From UBA7359 sp038142205 (lineage in GTDB: Bacteria > Pseudomonadota > Gammaproteobacteria > Eutrophobiales > Eutrophobiaceae), in the NCBI GenBank assembly GCA_038142205.1, contig JAYQJO010000001.1:1736001-1800000 (forward strand): DNA of 64,000 nucleotides. The letters are read 5' to 3'. Positions 25,118 through 34,860 of this stretch are shown one piece after another. The stretch's first letter is position 1. Each line of letters starts with the position of its first letter. The position numbers were made by a program, and so were the translations under genes. The notes below the pieces were generated by a model. That model did not search any database. It had not been told where the DNA came from and was given only the letters and a program-made list of their open reading frames with translations.

Positions 25118-26578
25118 TCAAGAGTGATAATTAGGCGGCTCTTTAGTAATCGTCACATCATGCACATGACTTTCTTTATAACCTGCATTAGTCAGACGAA
25201 TAAATTTCGCCTTTTCACGTAACTCTTCCATCGTCGCACAACCGGTGTAGCCCATCGCCGCTCTAATACCCCCGGTTATCTGATGCACAATCGCACCGAG
25301 CGAACCTTTATAAGGGACACGCCCTTCTATCCCTTCCGGAACCAGTTTTTCGATTTCATCATTCTCTTGGAAATAGCGATCGGAAGATCCATGTTGCTGA
25401 GACATAGCTCCTAAAGATCCCATTCCACGATAAGATTTATATGAACGACCTTGATAAAGTTCAACTTCACCTGGCGCTTCTTCTGTGCCAGCAAACATGC
25501 TACCCATCATGACTGAATGTGCACCAGCAGCTAAAGCTTTAGCAACATCACCGGAATAACGTATCCCGCCATCAGAAATAATAGGAACATCTTTTCCTTT
25601 TAATGCAGAAGCAATATTTGCGACCGCTGATATCTGTGGCATACCAACGCCACTAACAACCCGTGTTGTACAGATTGAACCCGGGCCTATTCCGACTTTA
25701 ACCGCATCTGCTCCGGCTTCAGCTAACGCAAGTGCCGCATCGGCGGTTGCTATGTTGCCGCCAATGACTTGCGTATCTTTATGAGTTGTTTTGACCCACT
25801 TAACCATATCTAGCACGCCTTTGGAATGACCATGAGCTGTATCAACAACAATGACATCAACACCTGCTTCAACTAAATGATTGACGCGTTCCATTGATGC
25901 TTCACCCACACCAACAGCAGCGCCAACTCTCAAACGTTCTGCATCGTCAAGGCAGGAATTCGGGTATTCAGACGCTTTTTGCATATCTTTAACAGTAATC
26001 AAGCCTGCTAACTGAAACTTATCATTAACAACCAGAATTTTTTCAATGCGGTGTTGGTGTAGTAATTCTTTGATTTCATCTTTACTGGCATCCTCGCGAA
26101 CTGTGACCAGGTCTTCCTTACGAGTCATAATATTACGGACTGGATCATCGGGTTTCTTCTCAAAACGCAAATCGCGACTGGTAACGATACCCACCAAATC
26201 ACTACCGTCAACAACAGGCACACCGGAAATATTTTTCTCTGCCGTTAACTGCATTACTTCCCGGATACTTGTATAAGGTCCAACGGTCAGGGGTTCTTTA
26301 ATCACCCCTGTTTCAAATTTTTTTACGCGGCGTACATTTTTTGCCTGTAGTTCGGGGCTCATATTCTTGTGAATAATACCTATGCCACCTTCCTGCGCTA
26401 ATGCTATCGCCAAGCCTGATTCTGTCACCGTATCCATTGCCGCTGAAACGACAGGAATGTTCATGGTTATTTCGCGTGTTAACTGTGCACATAAAGAAAC
26501 ATCGCGAGGCAGGACTTCCGAGTAATTCGGAACAAGTAAAACATCGTCAAAAGTCAGGGCTTCTTCTGCAACAATCAT
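25118..26578 (-). CDS. guaB: inosine-5'-monophosphate dehydrogenase
   Basis: This is a full-length 486-residue IMPDH. The N-terminal barrel strand is EEALTFDDVLLVPNYSEVLP, two CBS domains lie at about 95-205, and the catalytic loop is GPGSICTTRVVSGVGMPQ with the active-site Cys. GGIRYSGDVAKALAAGAHSV and the flap region GSLGAMSQQHGSSDRY follow. It oxidises IMP to XMP, the first committed GMP step, feeding guaA. The upstream 107 bp is shared with divergent xseA. Confidence 0.98.
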   Translation of the reverse strand: MIVAEEALTFDDVLLVPNYSEVLPRDVSLCAQLTREITMNIPVVSAAMDTVTESGLAIALAQEGGIGIIHKNMSPELQAKNVRRVKKFETGVIKEPLTVGPYTSIREVMQLTAEKNISGVPVVDGSDLVGIVTSRDLRFEKKPDDPVRNIMTRKEDLVTVREDASKDEIKELLHQHRIEKILVVNDKFQLAGLITVKDMQKASEYPNSCLDDAERLRVGAAVGVGEASMERVNHLVEAGVDVIVVDTAHGHSKGVLDMVKWVKTTHKDTQVIGGNIATADAALALAEAGADAVKVGIGPGSICTTRVVSGVGMPQISAVANIASALKGKDVPIISDGGIRYSGDVAKALAAGAHSVMMGSMFAGTEEAPGEVELYQGRSYKSYRGMGSLGAMSQQHGSSDRYFQENDEIEKLVPEGIEGRVPYKGSLGAIVHQITGGIRAAMGYTGCATMEELREKAKFIRLTNAGYKESHVHDVTITKEPPNYHS

Positions 26579-26685
26579 GATAGAACCTATCCATTTAAAT
26601 TAACCGCGCAGTATAATCGGAACTGGTCTTAGGGCAAGCGCTTGGTGCTTTGTTTCGTAATTCTTTTCGCTTAACATGAGCCGAT

Positions 26686-28023
26686 ATGGCTATATCTGAC
26701 AACAAAACACCTACTGCCGGCGATATTTACACAATTAGCCGTTTAAATCGTGAAGTTCGTACTGTATTAGAGGACATTTTTCCCAGTATTTGGGTTCAGG
26801 GCGAAATATCAAATCTGGCAAAACCGGCATCCGGCCATCTTTATTTCAGCCTGAAAGATACGGCTGCCCAGGTTCGCTGCGCTATGTTTAAAAATAGGCA
26901 GTCTGGATTACGGTTTGAACCTGAAAATGGCATGCAGGTAATGGCCAAAGCCAATGTCGGCCTGTATGAAGGTCGGGGGGAGTTTCAGCTGATCGTTCAG
27001 TCGCTTGAGCCAGCTGGCTCGGGTGCACTACAACTTGCTTTTGAGGCATTAAAACAAAAATTATCGGCTGAAGGTTTGTTTGATGAAGAACATAAGAAAC
27101 CGTTACCACGATTTCCAAAAAACATCGGTGTTATCACCTCAGCCACAGGGGCCGCCATTCGAGATATTCTCAGCGTATTAAAGCGACGCTATCCATCTGG
27201 AAATATTATCGTCTACCCGACACTGGTACAGGGTGAAGGTGCCGCGAAGGAAATTGCTAAAACAATTAATTTAGCTGAACAGCGCAAAGAGTGTGATGTT
27301 TTAATTCTTGCGCGAGGCGGTGGCTCGATTGAGGACTTATGGGCATTTAATGAAGAAGTTGTTGCCAGAACAATTTTTGATATATCAACACCTATAGTCA
27401 GTGGTATAGGTCACGAAATTGACTTTACTATTTCTGACTTCGTTGCAGACCAAAGAGCAGCAACACCGTCTGCGGCGGCTGAATTAATTAGTCCTGATAG
27501 TGATGATGTTTTAATGAAGCTACAGCATAAAAAAGAACAACTGGCTCGCTTACAAAACCAGTCAATTAATAACCTTAAAAACCACGTTGCATTATTATCA
27601 AAACATATACCGCACCCGAGACAGGTATTAATGGAATTTATCCAGCGCACGGATGAATATTCAATGCGCCTTAAACATCAAGCTGAAAGACAAATGGCTA
27701 ATAAGCGCTTTGCGCTATCCGGGTTATCAGCAAGGGTCAATAATCAAAATCCCTCGCAAATTATTTTAAGGCAAATTGAAAAAGTCGATGTATTGGAATC
27801 AAAGTTTAATACAGCGATAAATAACACTATTGAAAAAGCAAAATATAAAACATCCAATCTGGAACAATTACTCAATACGGTAAGCCCTGTTTCAACCTTG
27901 GAAAGAGGTTATGCAATCGTTACTGAACAGAAAACCAGCAACGTGGTCACAAATACCAAGCACTTAAAAAAGGAGACTCTCTACGAATTAAACTGGCATC
28001 ATCAGAAATTGATTCGACAGTAG
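26686..28023 (+). CDS. xseA: exodeoxyribonuclease VII large subunit
   Basis: The 445-residue protein starts with an OB fold (YTISRLNREVRTVLEDIFPS, WVQGEISNLAKPASGHLYFS) and has the catalytic region with KNIGVITSATGAAIRDILSV, LARGGGSIEDLWAFNEE and SGIGHEIDFTISDFVADQRA. A long coiled coil and the C-terminal STLERGYAIV motif follow. It forms the single-strand-specific exonuclease with XseB, which is not in this window. Position opposite guaB is conserved in gammaproteobacteria. Confidence 0.97.
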   Translation: MAISDNKTPTAGDIYTISRLNREVRTVLEDIFPSIWVQGEISNLAKPASGHLYFSLKDTAAQVRCAMFKNRQSGLRFEPENGMQVMAKANVGLYEGRGEFQLIVQSLEPAGSGALQLAFEALKQKLSAEGLFDEEHKKPLPRFPKNIGVITSATGAAIRDILSVLKRRYPSGNIIVYPTLVQGEGAAKEIAKTINLAEQRKECDVLILARGGGSIEDLWAFNEEVVARTIFDISTPIVSGIGHEIDFTISDFVADQRAATPSAAAELISPDSDDVLMKLQHKKEQLARLQNQSINNLKNHVALLSKHIPHPRQVLMEFIQRTDEYSMRLKHQAERQMANKRFALSGLSARVNNQNPSQIILRQIEKVDVLESKFNTAINNTIEKAKYKTSNLEQLLNTVSPVSTLERGYAIVTEQKTSNVVTNTKHLKKETLYELNWHHQKLIRQ

Positions 28024-28032
28024 AAACAATAC

Positions 28033-28857
28033 ATGAAAAATAAACTTCTATTATTAATACTGACCTTATGCTTATCTTTAATGTCAGTAAACGGATTTAC
28101 ACTTGAATTGCCTAAACAGTCTACTGTACCTGGCGGTATTGCTATCATTTCAATCAATATGGAAAACAAACCCGAAGCCTATTTTTACGATCGTAAAGTT
28201 ATGATTGTAGGCGAAAGTAATAACTGGAAAGCGATTGTCGGTATTCCTTTATCAGCAAAGCCCGGCACTCATAAGCTTGTTGTAAAAAAGGATAACACAC
28301 AGGCCGATTATAAATTTGATATCAAACATAAAGAGTACAAAACACAATATCTGACAATAAAAAATAAGCGTAAAGTTAATCCAAACAAACAGGATATGGA
28401 TCGGATTATTAAAGAGAAGGAACGAATTTCAAAAGCCAAATCACATTGGAGTAATAATGAAATTGTGCCACTAAACTTTATTAAACCAACCGAAGGTCCG
28501 TATAGTAGCCCTTTTGGTTTGCGTCGTTTTTTTAATGAACAACCAAGAAAGCCACACAGTGGAATAGATATCGCTGCGCCCAAAGGCACAGCTATTGTTG
28601 CGCCTGCTGATGGTATGGTTATCAATACAGGTAACTATTTTTTTAATGGCAATACTGTATTCCTCGATCACGGTCAGGGTTTAATCACGATGTACTGTCA
28701 CATGGATAGCATTAATATAGAGGAAGGAACAAAAGTTAAGACAGGAGATATAATAGGCAATGTTGGTTTGACTGGCCGTGTCACAGGAGCTCATTTACAC
28801 TGGAGCGTCATGTTAAATAATGTAACGGTTGATCCTTTATTATTTTTATCCGAATAA
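28033..28857 (+). CDS. M23-family metallopeptidase, secreted
   Basis: A signal peptide (MKNKLLLLILTLCLSLMSVN) is followed by a beta-rich N-terminal region and a lysostaphin-type peptidase domain. The domain shows PSKPHSGIDIAAPKG-like sequence, read here as RKPHSGIDIAAPKGT with zinc ligands His and Asp, then GHLHWSVML-like GAHLHWSVML with the catalytic and ligand histidines. This suggests an active cell-wall endopeptidase and not a degenerate activator. It follows xseA by 9 bp and may be co-transcribed. Confidence 0.9.
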   Translation: MKNKLLLLILTLCLSLMSVNGFTLELPKQSTVPGGIAIISINMENKPEAYFYDRKVMIVGESNNWKAIVGIPLSAKPGTHKLVVKKDNTQADYKFDIKHKEYKTQYLTIKNKRKVNPNKQDMDRIIKEKERISKAKSHWSNNEIVPLNFIKPTEGPYSSPFGLRRFFNEQPRKPHSGIDIAAPKGTAIVAPADGMVINTGNYFFNGNTVFLDHGQGLITMYCHMDSINIEEGTKVKTGDIIGNVGLTGRVTGAHLHWSVMLNNVTVDPLLFLSE

Positions 28858-28862
28858 ACTCG

Positions 28863-29600
28863 TTAATACCTCAATTTATACCAAAGCAGCCCCAAGTATT
28901 CATGCAATGCAATGCGTGTTTTATATAACGCGCCAGCCGAAGGTAAATAATCAGTCAAAGTAAATTTATCTTTATCGTAAACAAAAATCGTTGGTGCAGG
29001 AGTAACATTTAGTCCTTGCTGTTCAAACATCATAACTGAACGAGGCATATGCCAGGCATTTGTGACAAGAAAGATTGAGTCAATCTCGTTTTCTTTCAAA
29101 ATAACAGTAGAATAAGTAGCATTTCCGGCTGTATTTAATGACTGTTCTTCCTTCCATTTAACTTCAACATTAAAGCTGTCATTTAATGTACCTGCCATTA
29201 CGGCTGCTTCCGAATTAATTTTAGAGTTAGTCTTTCCTCCTTTAACTAAATCGGGTAATTGCGTTTGCTTGTGCAAAAATGCAGCATAATTGCTCCTTTG
29301 TAAGGTTGTATTTCCATCAATACTTTTACCGTATTCTTTCGCTTGCGGATAACTTCCTCCAGAAAGTACGACAATGGCCTGTTCTTTATTAACACTGACA
29401 GGAGGGATAAGAGCAGGATACGTTTCCAGACTTTTTAATAAAGCCTTGGAAAAGATAGGAAGACAACAAAGTAAAAGTGAAAGCAGTCCGAAGTATAAAA
29501 ATAATTTCCGCTTTGCTATTAAACCTAAAGCTATAAAAATAAAATTAAACGTCGGAGGAAAAATAATTGCTTTAATAATAGCAATTAAAGATAAACTCAT
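28863..29600 (-). CDS. YdcF/ElyC-family DUF218 membrane protein
   Basis: The 245 residues begin with two hydrophobic helices (residues 1-55). The DUF218 domain follows, with QAIVVLSGGSYPQAKEYG, SEAAVMAGTL, SLNTAGNATYSTVIL and FLVTNAWHMPRSVMMFEQQG. ElyC is a member acting in envelope biogenesis at low temperature; others are uncharacterised. The gene is convergent with the M23 peptidase and lies upstream-adjacent to lipA on the same strand. Confidence 0.9.
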   Translation of the reverse strand: MSLSLIAIIKAIIFPPTFNFIFIALGLIAKRKLFLYFGLLSLLLCCLPIFSKALLKSLETYPALIPPVSVNKEQAIVVLSGGSYPQAKEYGKSIDGNTTLQRSNYAAFLHKQTQLPDLVKGGKTNSKINSEAAVMAGTLNDSFNVEVKWKEEQSLNTAGNATYSTVILKENEIDSIFLVTNAWHMPRSVMMFEQQGLNVTPAPTIFVYDKDKFTLTDYLPSAGALYKTRIALHEYLGLLWYKLRY

Positions 29601-29612
29601 AATTAATAATTA

Positions 29613-30575
29613 TTAACTAATCTCTTCACCATATGCTTGCAAATCAGCATGATAAGAAGAACGTACCATAGGTGCACTGGCGACATTAGAAAAGCCAAGG
29701 CTTTCGGCAAAGACTTTGATTTCTTCGAATTCATCCGGATGAACAAAACGTTCAACAGGCAAATGATATCGACTGGGTTGTAGATATTGCCCTACCGTTA
29801 ACATATCACAATCATGTTGTCGTAAATCTTCTAATACTTGTTTCACTTCATCCAGTGATTCACCTAGACCGACCATAATACCGGACTTAGTCGGAACATC
29901 AGGGCATGCTTTTTTAAATTGTTTAATCAAATTTAAAGACTGCTCATAATCCGCAACAGGTCTTACTTTTAGGTATAACCTCGGGATAGATTCCAAGTTA
30001 TGATTAAACACATCGGGTGGTGTTTGCTTTAATATATCTACCGCCTTTTCTATTTTATGCCTAAAGTCCGGCACTAATATCTCAACTTTCGTATTAGGTG
30101 AAGCATTACGAATTTCATTGATACAGCTTACAAAATGTTGTGCACCACCATCTTTAAGATCATCGCGATCAACTGATGTAATCACAACATATTTTAATTT
30201 CATTAACTCAACAGCATTAGCAAGGTTTTTGGGCTCATCAGGATCCAGCGCTATCGGTTTGCCATGGGCCACATCACAAAAAGGACAACGTCGTGTACAG
30301 ATATCACCCATGATCATGAAGGTTGCCGTGCCATGACCAAAACACTCACCTAAGTTTGGGCAGGATGCTTCTTCACAAACTGTGTGTAATTTATGCTCAC
30401 GTATTACTTTTTTGAGATTTAATACTTTCTCATTGGTAGGTGCCTTCGCTTTAATCCATTCCGGTTTTTTAGGTAACTTACCTTCAACTGGGATGACCTT
30501 TATCGGGATTTTATTCGTCTTAAGCTTACCGCGTTTATCCTGATCAGGCTGTTTATGAGTGTTATCTTGATACAT
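29613..30575 (-). CDS. lipA: lipoyl synthase
   Basis: The 320-residue radical-SAM enzyme has the LipA auxiliary cluster motif CEEASCPNLGEC, the radical-SAM motif CTRRCPFC, and the C-terminal RSSYHADLQ with the Ser ligand of the auxiliary cluster. It inserts sulfur into octanoyl groups made by LipB. It follows lipB by 15 bp, as in E. coli-like order. Confidence 0.98.
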   Translation of the reverse strand: MYQDNTHKQPDQDKRGKLKTNKIPIKVIPVEGKLPKKPEWIKAKAPTNEKVLNLKKVIREHKLHTVCEEASCPNLGECFGHGTATFMIMGDICTRRCPFCDVAHGKPIALDPDEPKNLANAVELMKLKYVVITSVDRDDLKDGGAQHFVSCINEIRNASPNTKVEILVPDFRHKIEKAVDILKQTPPDVFNHNLESIPRLYLKVRPVADYEQSLNLIKQFKKACPDVPTKSGIMVGLGESLDEVKQVLEDLRQHDCDMLTVGQYLQPSRYHLPVERFVHPDEFEEIKVFAESLGFSNVASAPMVRSSYHADLQAYGEEIS

Positions 30576-30590
30576 ATTATTTCTGTAATG

Positions 30591-31226
30591 TTATGCTACA
30601 TCAGACAAATTATTACTTGTCTGATCCAGGTATTTTAAAAGGTGTTTTGGAAAGTATTTTATCACTTCCGAAACGGATATATTTTTTTTGTAATTAGTTA
30701 ACTGTGTGCAAACCAAATCCTGGTAGCCACAAGGGTTAATACCCTCGAACGGTTTTAGATCCATATCGACATTCAAAGCCAAGCCATGATAAGTACAACC
30801 TTTTCTAACCCGTACGCCTAACGCTGCTATTTTTTCTCCATCGACATATACGCCTGGCGCACCTGCCTTACGCTCTGACTTAATACCATAATTCCCAAGG
30901 TAGTCAATTACGGATGACTCAATTAATGAAACCAGTTTTTTGATTGCATAAGGTCGACGCTTTAAATCGATTAATAAGTAAGCAATTAACTGACCCGGGC
31001 CATGATAAGTCACTTGCCCTCCCCGATCTGTTTTCACAACAGGAATATTTTTGGTGTTCAAAAGATGCTCTGTCTTATCTGAAAGACCAAGCGTATAAAC
31101 CGGTTTATGTTCAAGTAACCAGATTTCATCTTCCGTATCGCTATCACGCTTTTCATTAAACTCGCACATGGCTTGAAAAATAGACTTATAATCCTGCAAA
31201 CCAAGTTTTTTAACTTGAAAACTCAT
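30591..31226 (-). CDS. lipB: lipoyl(octanoyl) transferase
   Basis: The enzyme transfers octanoate from ACP to lipoate-dependent proteins. The conserved motifs are present: TDRGGQVTYHGPGQLIAYLL, GEKIAALGVRVRKGCTYHGL with the catalytic Lys, and INPCGYQDLVCTQL with the catalytic Cys. I chose the ATG at 31224-31226 because it overlaps the ybeD stop as ATGA; an ATG nine bases earlier (31235) is also in frame. Order ybeD-lipB-lipA is the standard operon. Confidence 0.97.
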   Translation of the reverse strand: MSFQVKKLGLQDYKSIFQAMCEFNEKRDSDTEDEIWLLEHKPVYTLGLSDKTEHLLNTKNIPVVKTDRGGQVTYHGPGQLIAYLLIDLKRRPYAIKKLVSLIESSVIDYLGNYGIKSERKAGAPGVYVDGEKIAALGVRVRKGCTYHGLALNVDMDLKPFEGINPCGYQDLVCTQLTNYKKNISVSEVIKYFPKHLLKYLDQTSNNLSDVA

Positions 31227-31495
31227 AATGCCCATAATACTTTTTCATGCGCTGTTAACTCAAGGTAAATATTATCCAGTTGCTGCTTACTTTCAGCCAC
31301 TACCTCAACAGTAATCGAAATGTACTTACCACCCTGACTAGTACGGCTTTTCACCGCATTTTCTGTCAGGTCAGAGACATGTTTTCGGACTATGCCGACA
31401 ACCAAAATATCGAAGCCGTCCTCAGCAATACCCATTGCTTTTATGGGAAATTTGCAGGGAAATTCAATGACTGTTTCTTCTTGATTATCGCTCAT
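31223..31495 (-). CDS. ybeD: YbeD/DUF493 family protein
   Basis: The 90-residue protein has the small alpha/beta ACT-like pattern of DUF493: IEFPCKFPIKAMG at the start, SRTSQGGKYISITVEVVAES in the middle and ELTAHEKVLWAL at the end. Members are thought to regulate lipoate metabolism, being located beside lipB. The stop overlaps the lipB start by 4 bp. Confidence 0.95.
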   Translation of the reverse strand: MSDNQEETVIEFPCKFPIKAMGIAEDGFDILVVGIVRKHVSDLTENAVKSRTSQGGKYISITVEVVAESKQQLDNIYLELTAHEKVLWAL

Positions 31496-31662
31496 TTTCT
31501 TAAGTTATGGCCTCTTTCACAAACAAAGACTATCATAATAGTAATATGCAGGACGAACTAAAACATTTTGCATATGATTATTCCATAAGATATTGAGATA
31601 TATAAACATTATACTTATTAAGCTTAGCAAAAATATTGATTTTACCTACAGAGGATAAGGCT

Positions 31663-32021
31663 ATGGATATAAAAGAGAATGCAAAGAATGTTGATGTTTG
31701 GACACGAGGGCTTTTTATCGTCATCTTTGCTGTCATATTTTATTTTCTTTTCGCGCTGATCTGGTTAGTTGTAATTTTCCAGTTCATCATGAAGCTCATA
31801 ACAAATGAGCTAAATGAACAGTTACTGGGTTGTTGTGATTCATTGAGTAAATACGTTTCTCAAATATTGTTCTATATCACATTTAAATCTGAAGAACGTC
31901 CATTCCATTTAGCCCGTGGCCACAAACAGAGCCTGAAGAAAAACCCATAACTAAAAAGAAAACAACAAAGAAAAAAACCAGTAAAAAACAAGAACCTCAG
32001 GAATCTGACGATGAAAAATAA
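31663..32021 (+). CDS. DUF4389 membrane protein, frameshifted near the C-terminus
   Basis: The first frame encodes VWTRGLFIVIFAVIFYFLFA, IWLVVIFQFIMKLITNELNE and LSKYVSQILFYITFKSEERP, which is the DUF4389 pattern with one or two membrane helices, and stops at 31950. The family normally continues P-F-P-F-S-P-W-P. Adding one C at the CC of 31905-31906 yields exactly that (PFPFSPWPQTEPEEKP) and a lysine-rich tail ending SDDEK at TAA 32019-32021. I start at ATG 31663; a TTG at 31636 precedes it. Function unknown. Confidence 0.75.
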
Positions 32022-32201
32022 TGTGACAGATTTCTCCGTTTTATAATGAGAATCTGGCAATCATGTGATAAGCATAGCAAAAACGGACTTCAGCATTATT
32101 ACCAGTAGCACTATTTTTTTATATTAAAGTCATAACTTAACAACAATTTGAATTTTTTAGAATTTTTACGAAAGCAATAGCCTTTCCAAACAGGAAATAA
32201 A

Positions 32202-33053
32202 ATGGCAGAAATTATTACTCCCGCATATTTGAAGAAGGTACCTATTTTTGCATCGCTAACAGATGCTGAATTAAAAGCGATTATTAGCTCACCTGATAAT
32301 AGCTATGAAGAATATGGAATGAAGCAAGGCATTATCCGTGAAGCAGAAATTGGCGATTGTATGTACGTTATTCTGGAAGGCACGGTAGAAGTCTCAATAA
32401 AAGGTGGTGGTGGTGGACGAGAAATAGCAATAGCAACCTTACGTGAAGGTGATTTTTTTGGAGAACAATCATTGCTTCCCGGTAGCGAAGGCCGAAGAAA
32501 TGCCAGCGTTCGTGCATTTCACCCCAGTAAAGTTTTCCGCATTGATAAAAAACATGTATTACTGAATATTAACGGCGTGGATGGCTCAGAAGATATCACT
32601 GAATTACCAAAGTTTAAAAAAGAAGAACAGGAAGTACGCGATATATTACGTGACTTGCGACTTTTTAAATCTTTAGCAGATATTGAGCTTAATAGTTACC
32701 CTAACTGGACAGAAGTTATAACAGTGGGTCCCGGTGAATTCATTATCAAGGAATCAGAGTACGGTGAACACCTGTACGTTATCCTTGATGGAATAGTTGA
32801 AGTGTTTATGATTGACGAAGGTGGCAAAATTAATATTCTAGCCAAGCTGAAACCTGGGGATTATTTTGGTGAACAAGCCTTATTGGAAGATAGCGATGGT
32901 GAAAGAAATGCCTATGTCAGAACAGATAATGAAACACGCCTTATCAAAATTTCAAAAGATTATTTTAAACTGGCGCTAAAGCGTGACAGTATTTTAGCTG
33001 ATGCATTACGCAAAGCAGGTGAGGCACAGAAGCAAACTATTTCCAAACTTTAA
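32202..33053 (+). CDS. protein with two tandem cyclic-nucleotide-binding domains
   Basis: The 283 residues hold two complete cNMP-binding folds and nothing else. The phosphate-binding cassettes read GDFFGEQSLLPGSEGRRNAS (near 86-105) and GDYFGEQALLEDSDGERNAY (near 226-245). Each is preceded by a GD-MYVILEGTVEV or GEHLYVILDGIVEV strand. The Arg after the FGE in each cassette suits cAMP or cGMP binding. There is no DNA-binding or kinase domain, so it resembles a free regulatory subunit of the protein kinase A type. Partner unknown. Confidence 0.88.
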   Translation: MAEIITPAYLKKVPIFASLTDAELKAIISSPDNSYEEYGMKQGIIREAEIGDCMYVILEGTVEVSIKGGGGGREIAIATLREGDFFGEQSLLPGSEGRRNASVRAFHPSKVFRIDKKHVLLNINGVDGSEDITELPKFKKEEQEVRDILRDLRLFKSLADIELNSYPNWTEVITVGPGEFIIKESEYGEHLYVILDGIVEVFMIDEGGKINILAKLKPGDYFGEQALLEDSDGERNAYVRTDNETRLIKISKDYFKLALKRDSILADALRKAGEAQKQTISKL

Positions 33054-33105
33054 GGTTCGCATTCATTATAAATAATCTTTATTCCAGTCCAGAACAATTC
33101 AACTT

Positions 33106-33138
33106 ATAATACTTAATATGAATTATATTAAGTATTAT
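33106..33138. promoter_or_regulatory. perfect 14-bp AT-rich inverted repeat upstream of ABC exporter
   Basis: ATAATACTTAATAT (33106-33119) and ATATTAAGTATTAT (33125-33138) are exact reverse complements around GAATT. The dyad ends 17 bp before the ATG of the ABC ATPase and 50 bp after the previous gene. It could be an operator, or a weak terminator since only a short T-rich tail follows. Confidence 0.55.
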
Positions 33139-33155
33139 ACTTTCTTCCGGTTAAT

Positions 33156-34079
33156 ATGCCCGCATTAAAAATAACAAACCTGGGAAAGGTCTATCGCAAT
33201 AAATTTGAAGCGCTAAAAAATATTAACCTCAATGTTGATGAGGGTGATTTTTTTGCATTACTCGGCCCAAATGGTGCAGGCAAGTCAACAACTATTGGTA
33301 TTCTTTGCGGACTTGTTAAAAAAACATCAGGTTCAGTCAAAATTTTCGGACATGATCTTGATAATGATAACGAAGCAGCTAAAGCTTGTATTGGTATTGT
33401 TCCACAGGAAATCAATTTTTCTCAATTTGAAACACCGCTCGATATTGTCGTTAATCAGGGAGGCTATTATGGTATTAAACGACCGGTTGCATTAATCCGT
33501 GCAAAGAAATACCTGGAGCAACTTGGTCTAACAGAGAAGAGTAATCAACCTGCACGTAATTTATCCGGTGGAATGAAACGTCGTTTGATGATTGCACGGG
33601 CCTTGATTCATGAACCAAAGATGTTAATTCTCGATGAACCAACGGCTGGTGTTGATGTTGAGTTGAGACGTTCTATGTGGGACTTTTTAATTGATATCAA
33701 CCAGCAAGGCGTAACGATAGTACTCACCACGCATTATCTTGAAGAAGCAGAAATATTGTGTAAAAACATTGCGATCATCGATCATGGAAAGATTATTGAA
33801 GACACATCAATGAAAAACTTACTATCGAATCTAAATGAAGAAACATTTGTGCTTGACCTGATAACGCCTATAAAAAGCTTACCTGAATTATCTGGTTTCA
33901 AAGCAATATTAATTGATGAATCAACTATTGAAATAGAAATTGCAAGAGAAGATAACATCAATGATGTTTTTAATTTCTTTTCTTCGCATAATATTCATAT
34001 ATGCAGTATGCGAAATAAAGCCAATCGTCTTGAAAAACTCTTTCTCGATCTACTGGAAAATAATAAAAAAATAAAATAA
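33156..34079 (+). CDS. ABC-2 type exporter, ATP-binding protein (YadG-like)
   Basis: The 307-residue protein has Walker A GPNGAGKST near residues 37-45, Q-loop VPQEINF, signature LSGGMKRRLMIARAL, Walker B MLILDEPTAGVD and switch His in LTTHYLEEAE. The ~80-residue C-terminal extension is typical of YadG-like exporters. The permease gene follows after 4 bp. Substrate unknown. Confidence 0.95.
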   Translation: MPALKITNLGKVYRNKFEALKNINLNVDEGDFFALLGPNGAGKSTTIGILCGLVKKTSGSVKIFGHDLDNDNEAAKACIGIVPQEINFSQFETPLDIVVNQGGYYGIKRPVALIRAKKYLEQLGLTEKSNQPARNLSGGMKRRLMIARALIHEPKMLILDEPTAGVDVELRRSMWDFLIDINQQGVTIVLTTHYLEEAEILCKNIAIIDHGKIIEDTSMKNLLSNLNEETFVLDLITPIKSLPELSGFKAILIDESTIEIEIAREDNINDVFNFFSSHNIHICSMRNKANRLEKLFLDLLENNKKIK

Positions 34080-34083
34080 TACA

Positions 34084-34860
34084 ATGTTTAATCAAAATAC
34101 ATTTATTGCTTTTTATACCATAGTCAGAAAAGAAATCAGTCGTTTTACCAGAATTTGGGTACAAACCATCTTACCACCTGCTATCAGCATGACTTTATAT
34201 TTTGTTATCTTTGGAAGTTTAATCGGTCCCAGAATAGGAACGATGAACGGCTTTGAATATATTGACTACATAGCACCGGGTATTATCATGATGTCGATCA
34301 TTAATAATTCCTATGCCAATGTCGTGTCTTCTTTTTTTGGTGCTAAATTCCAGAAGCATATCGAAGAAATGATCGTAGCACCGATTCCAAACATTATTAT
34401 TCTTTGTGGTTTTGTTACAGGTGGTATTGCAAGAGGTTTATTAGTTGGCGTTGTCGTTACTATTGTTGCTCTTTTCTTTACTGAAATAAAAATACATAAC
34501 CTGCCTATAACTGTCGGCGTTGTCTTTATGACTGCGCTTGTTTTTTCTCTGGCCGGATTTATTAATGCTATCTTCGCCAAGAAATTTGATGATATTTCAA
34601 TCATACCAACATTTGTGCTGACGCCTTTGATCTATTTAGGCGGCATATTTTATTCAATTAATTTATTGCCAGACTTTTGGCAAACAGTCTCCAGCTTCAA
34701 TCCAATTTTATATATGGTTAATGCTTTTCGTTATGGTATGTTAGGAGAATCAGACATTAATATTACAAGTGCTTTCATCATCCTCCTGTTTGTTTTTACT
34801 GTTATTTTATTTACGATTTCTTTAACCCTTTTGAATAAAGGGATTGGCATTAAGAATTAA
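34084..34860 (+). CDS. ABC-2 type exporter, permease (YadH-like)
   Basis: The 258-residue membrane protein has six hydrophobic segments and the ABC-2 permease pattern: YDYIAPGIIMMS-like DYIAPGIIMMSIINNSYANV, VAPIPNIIILCGFVTGG and the C-terminal NPILYMVNAFRYGMLG. It pairs with the ATPase 4 bp upstream. It is convergent with queD, overlapping by 4 bp at the 3' ends. Confidence 0.94.
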   Translation: MFNQNTFIAFYTIVRKEISRFTRIWVQTILPPAISMTLYFVIFGSLIGPRIGTMNGFEYIDYIAPGIIMMSIINNSYANVVSSFFGAKFQKHIEEMIVAPIPNIIILCGFVTGGIARGLLVGVVVTIVALFFTEIKIHNLPITVGVVFMTALVFSLAGFINAIFAKKFDDISIIPTFVLTPLIYLGGIFYSINLLPDFWQTVSSFNPILYMVNAFRYGMLGESDINITSAFIILLFVFTVILFTISLTLLNKGIGIKN

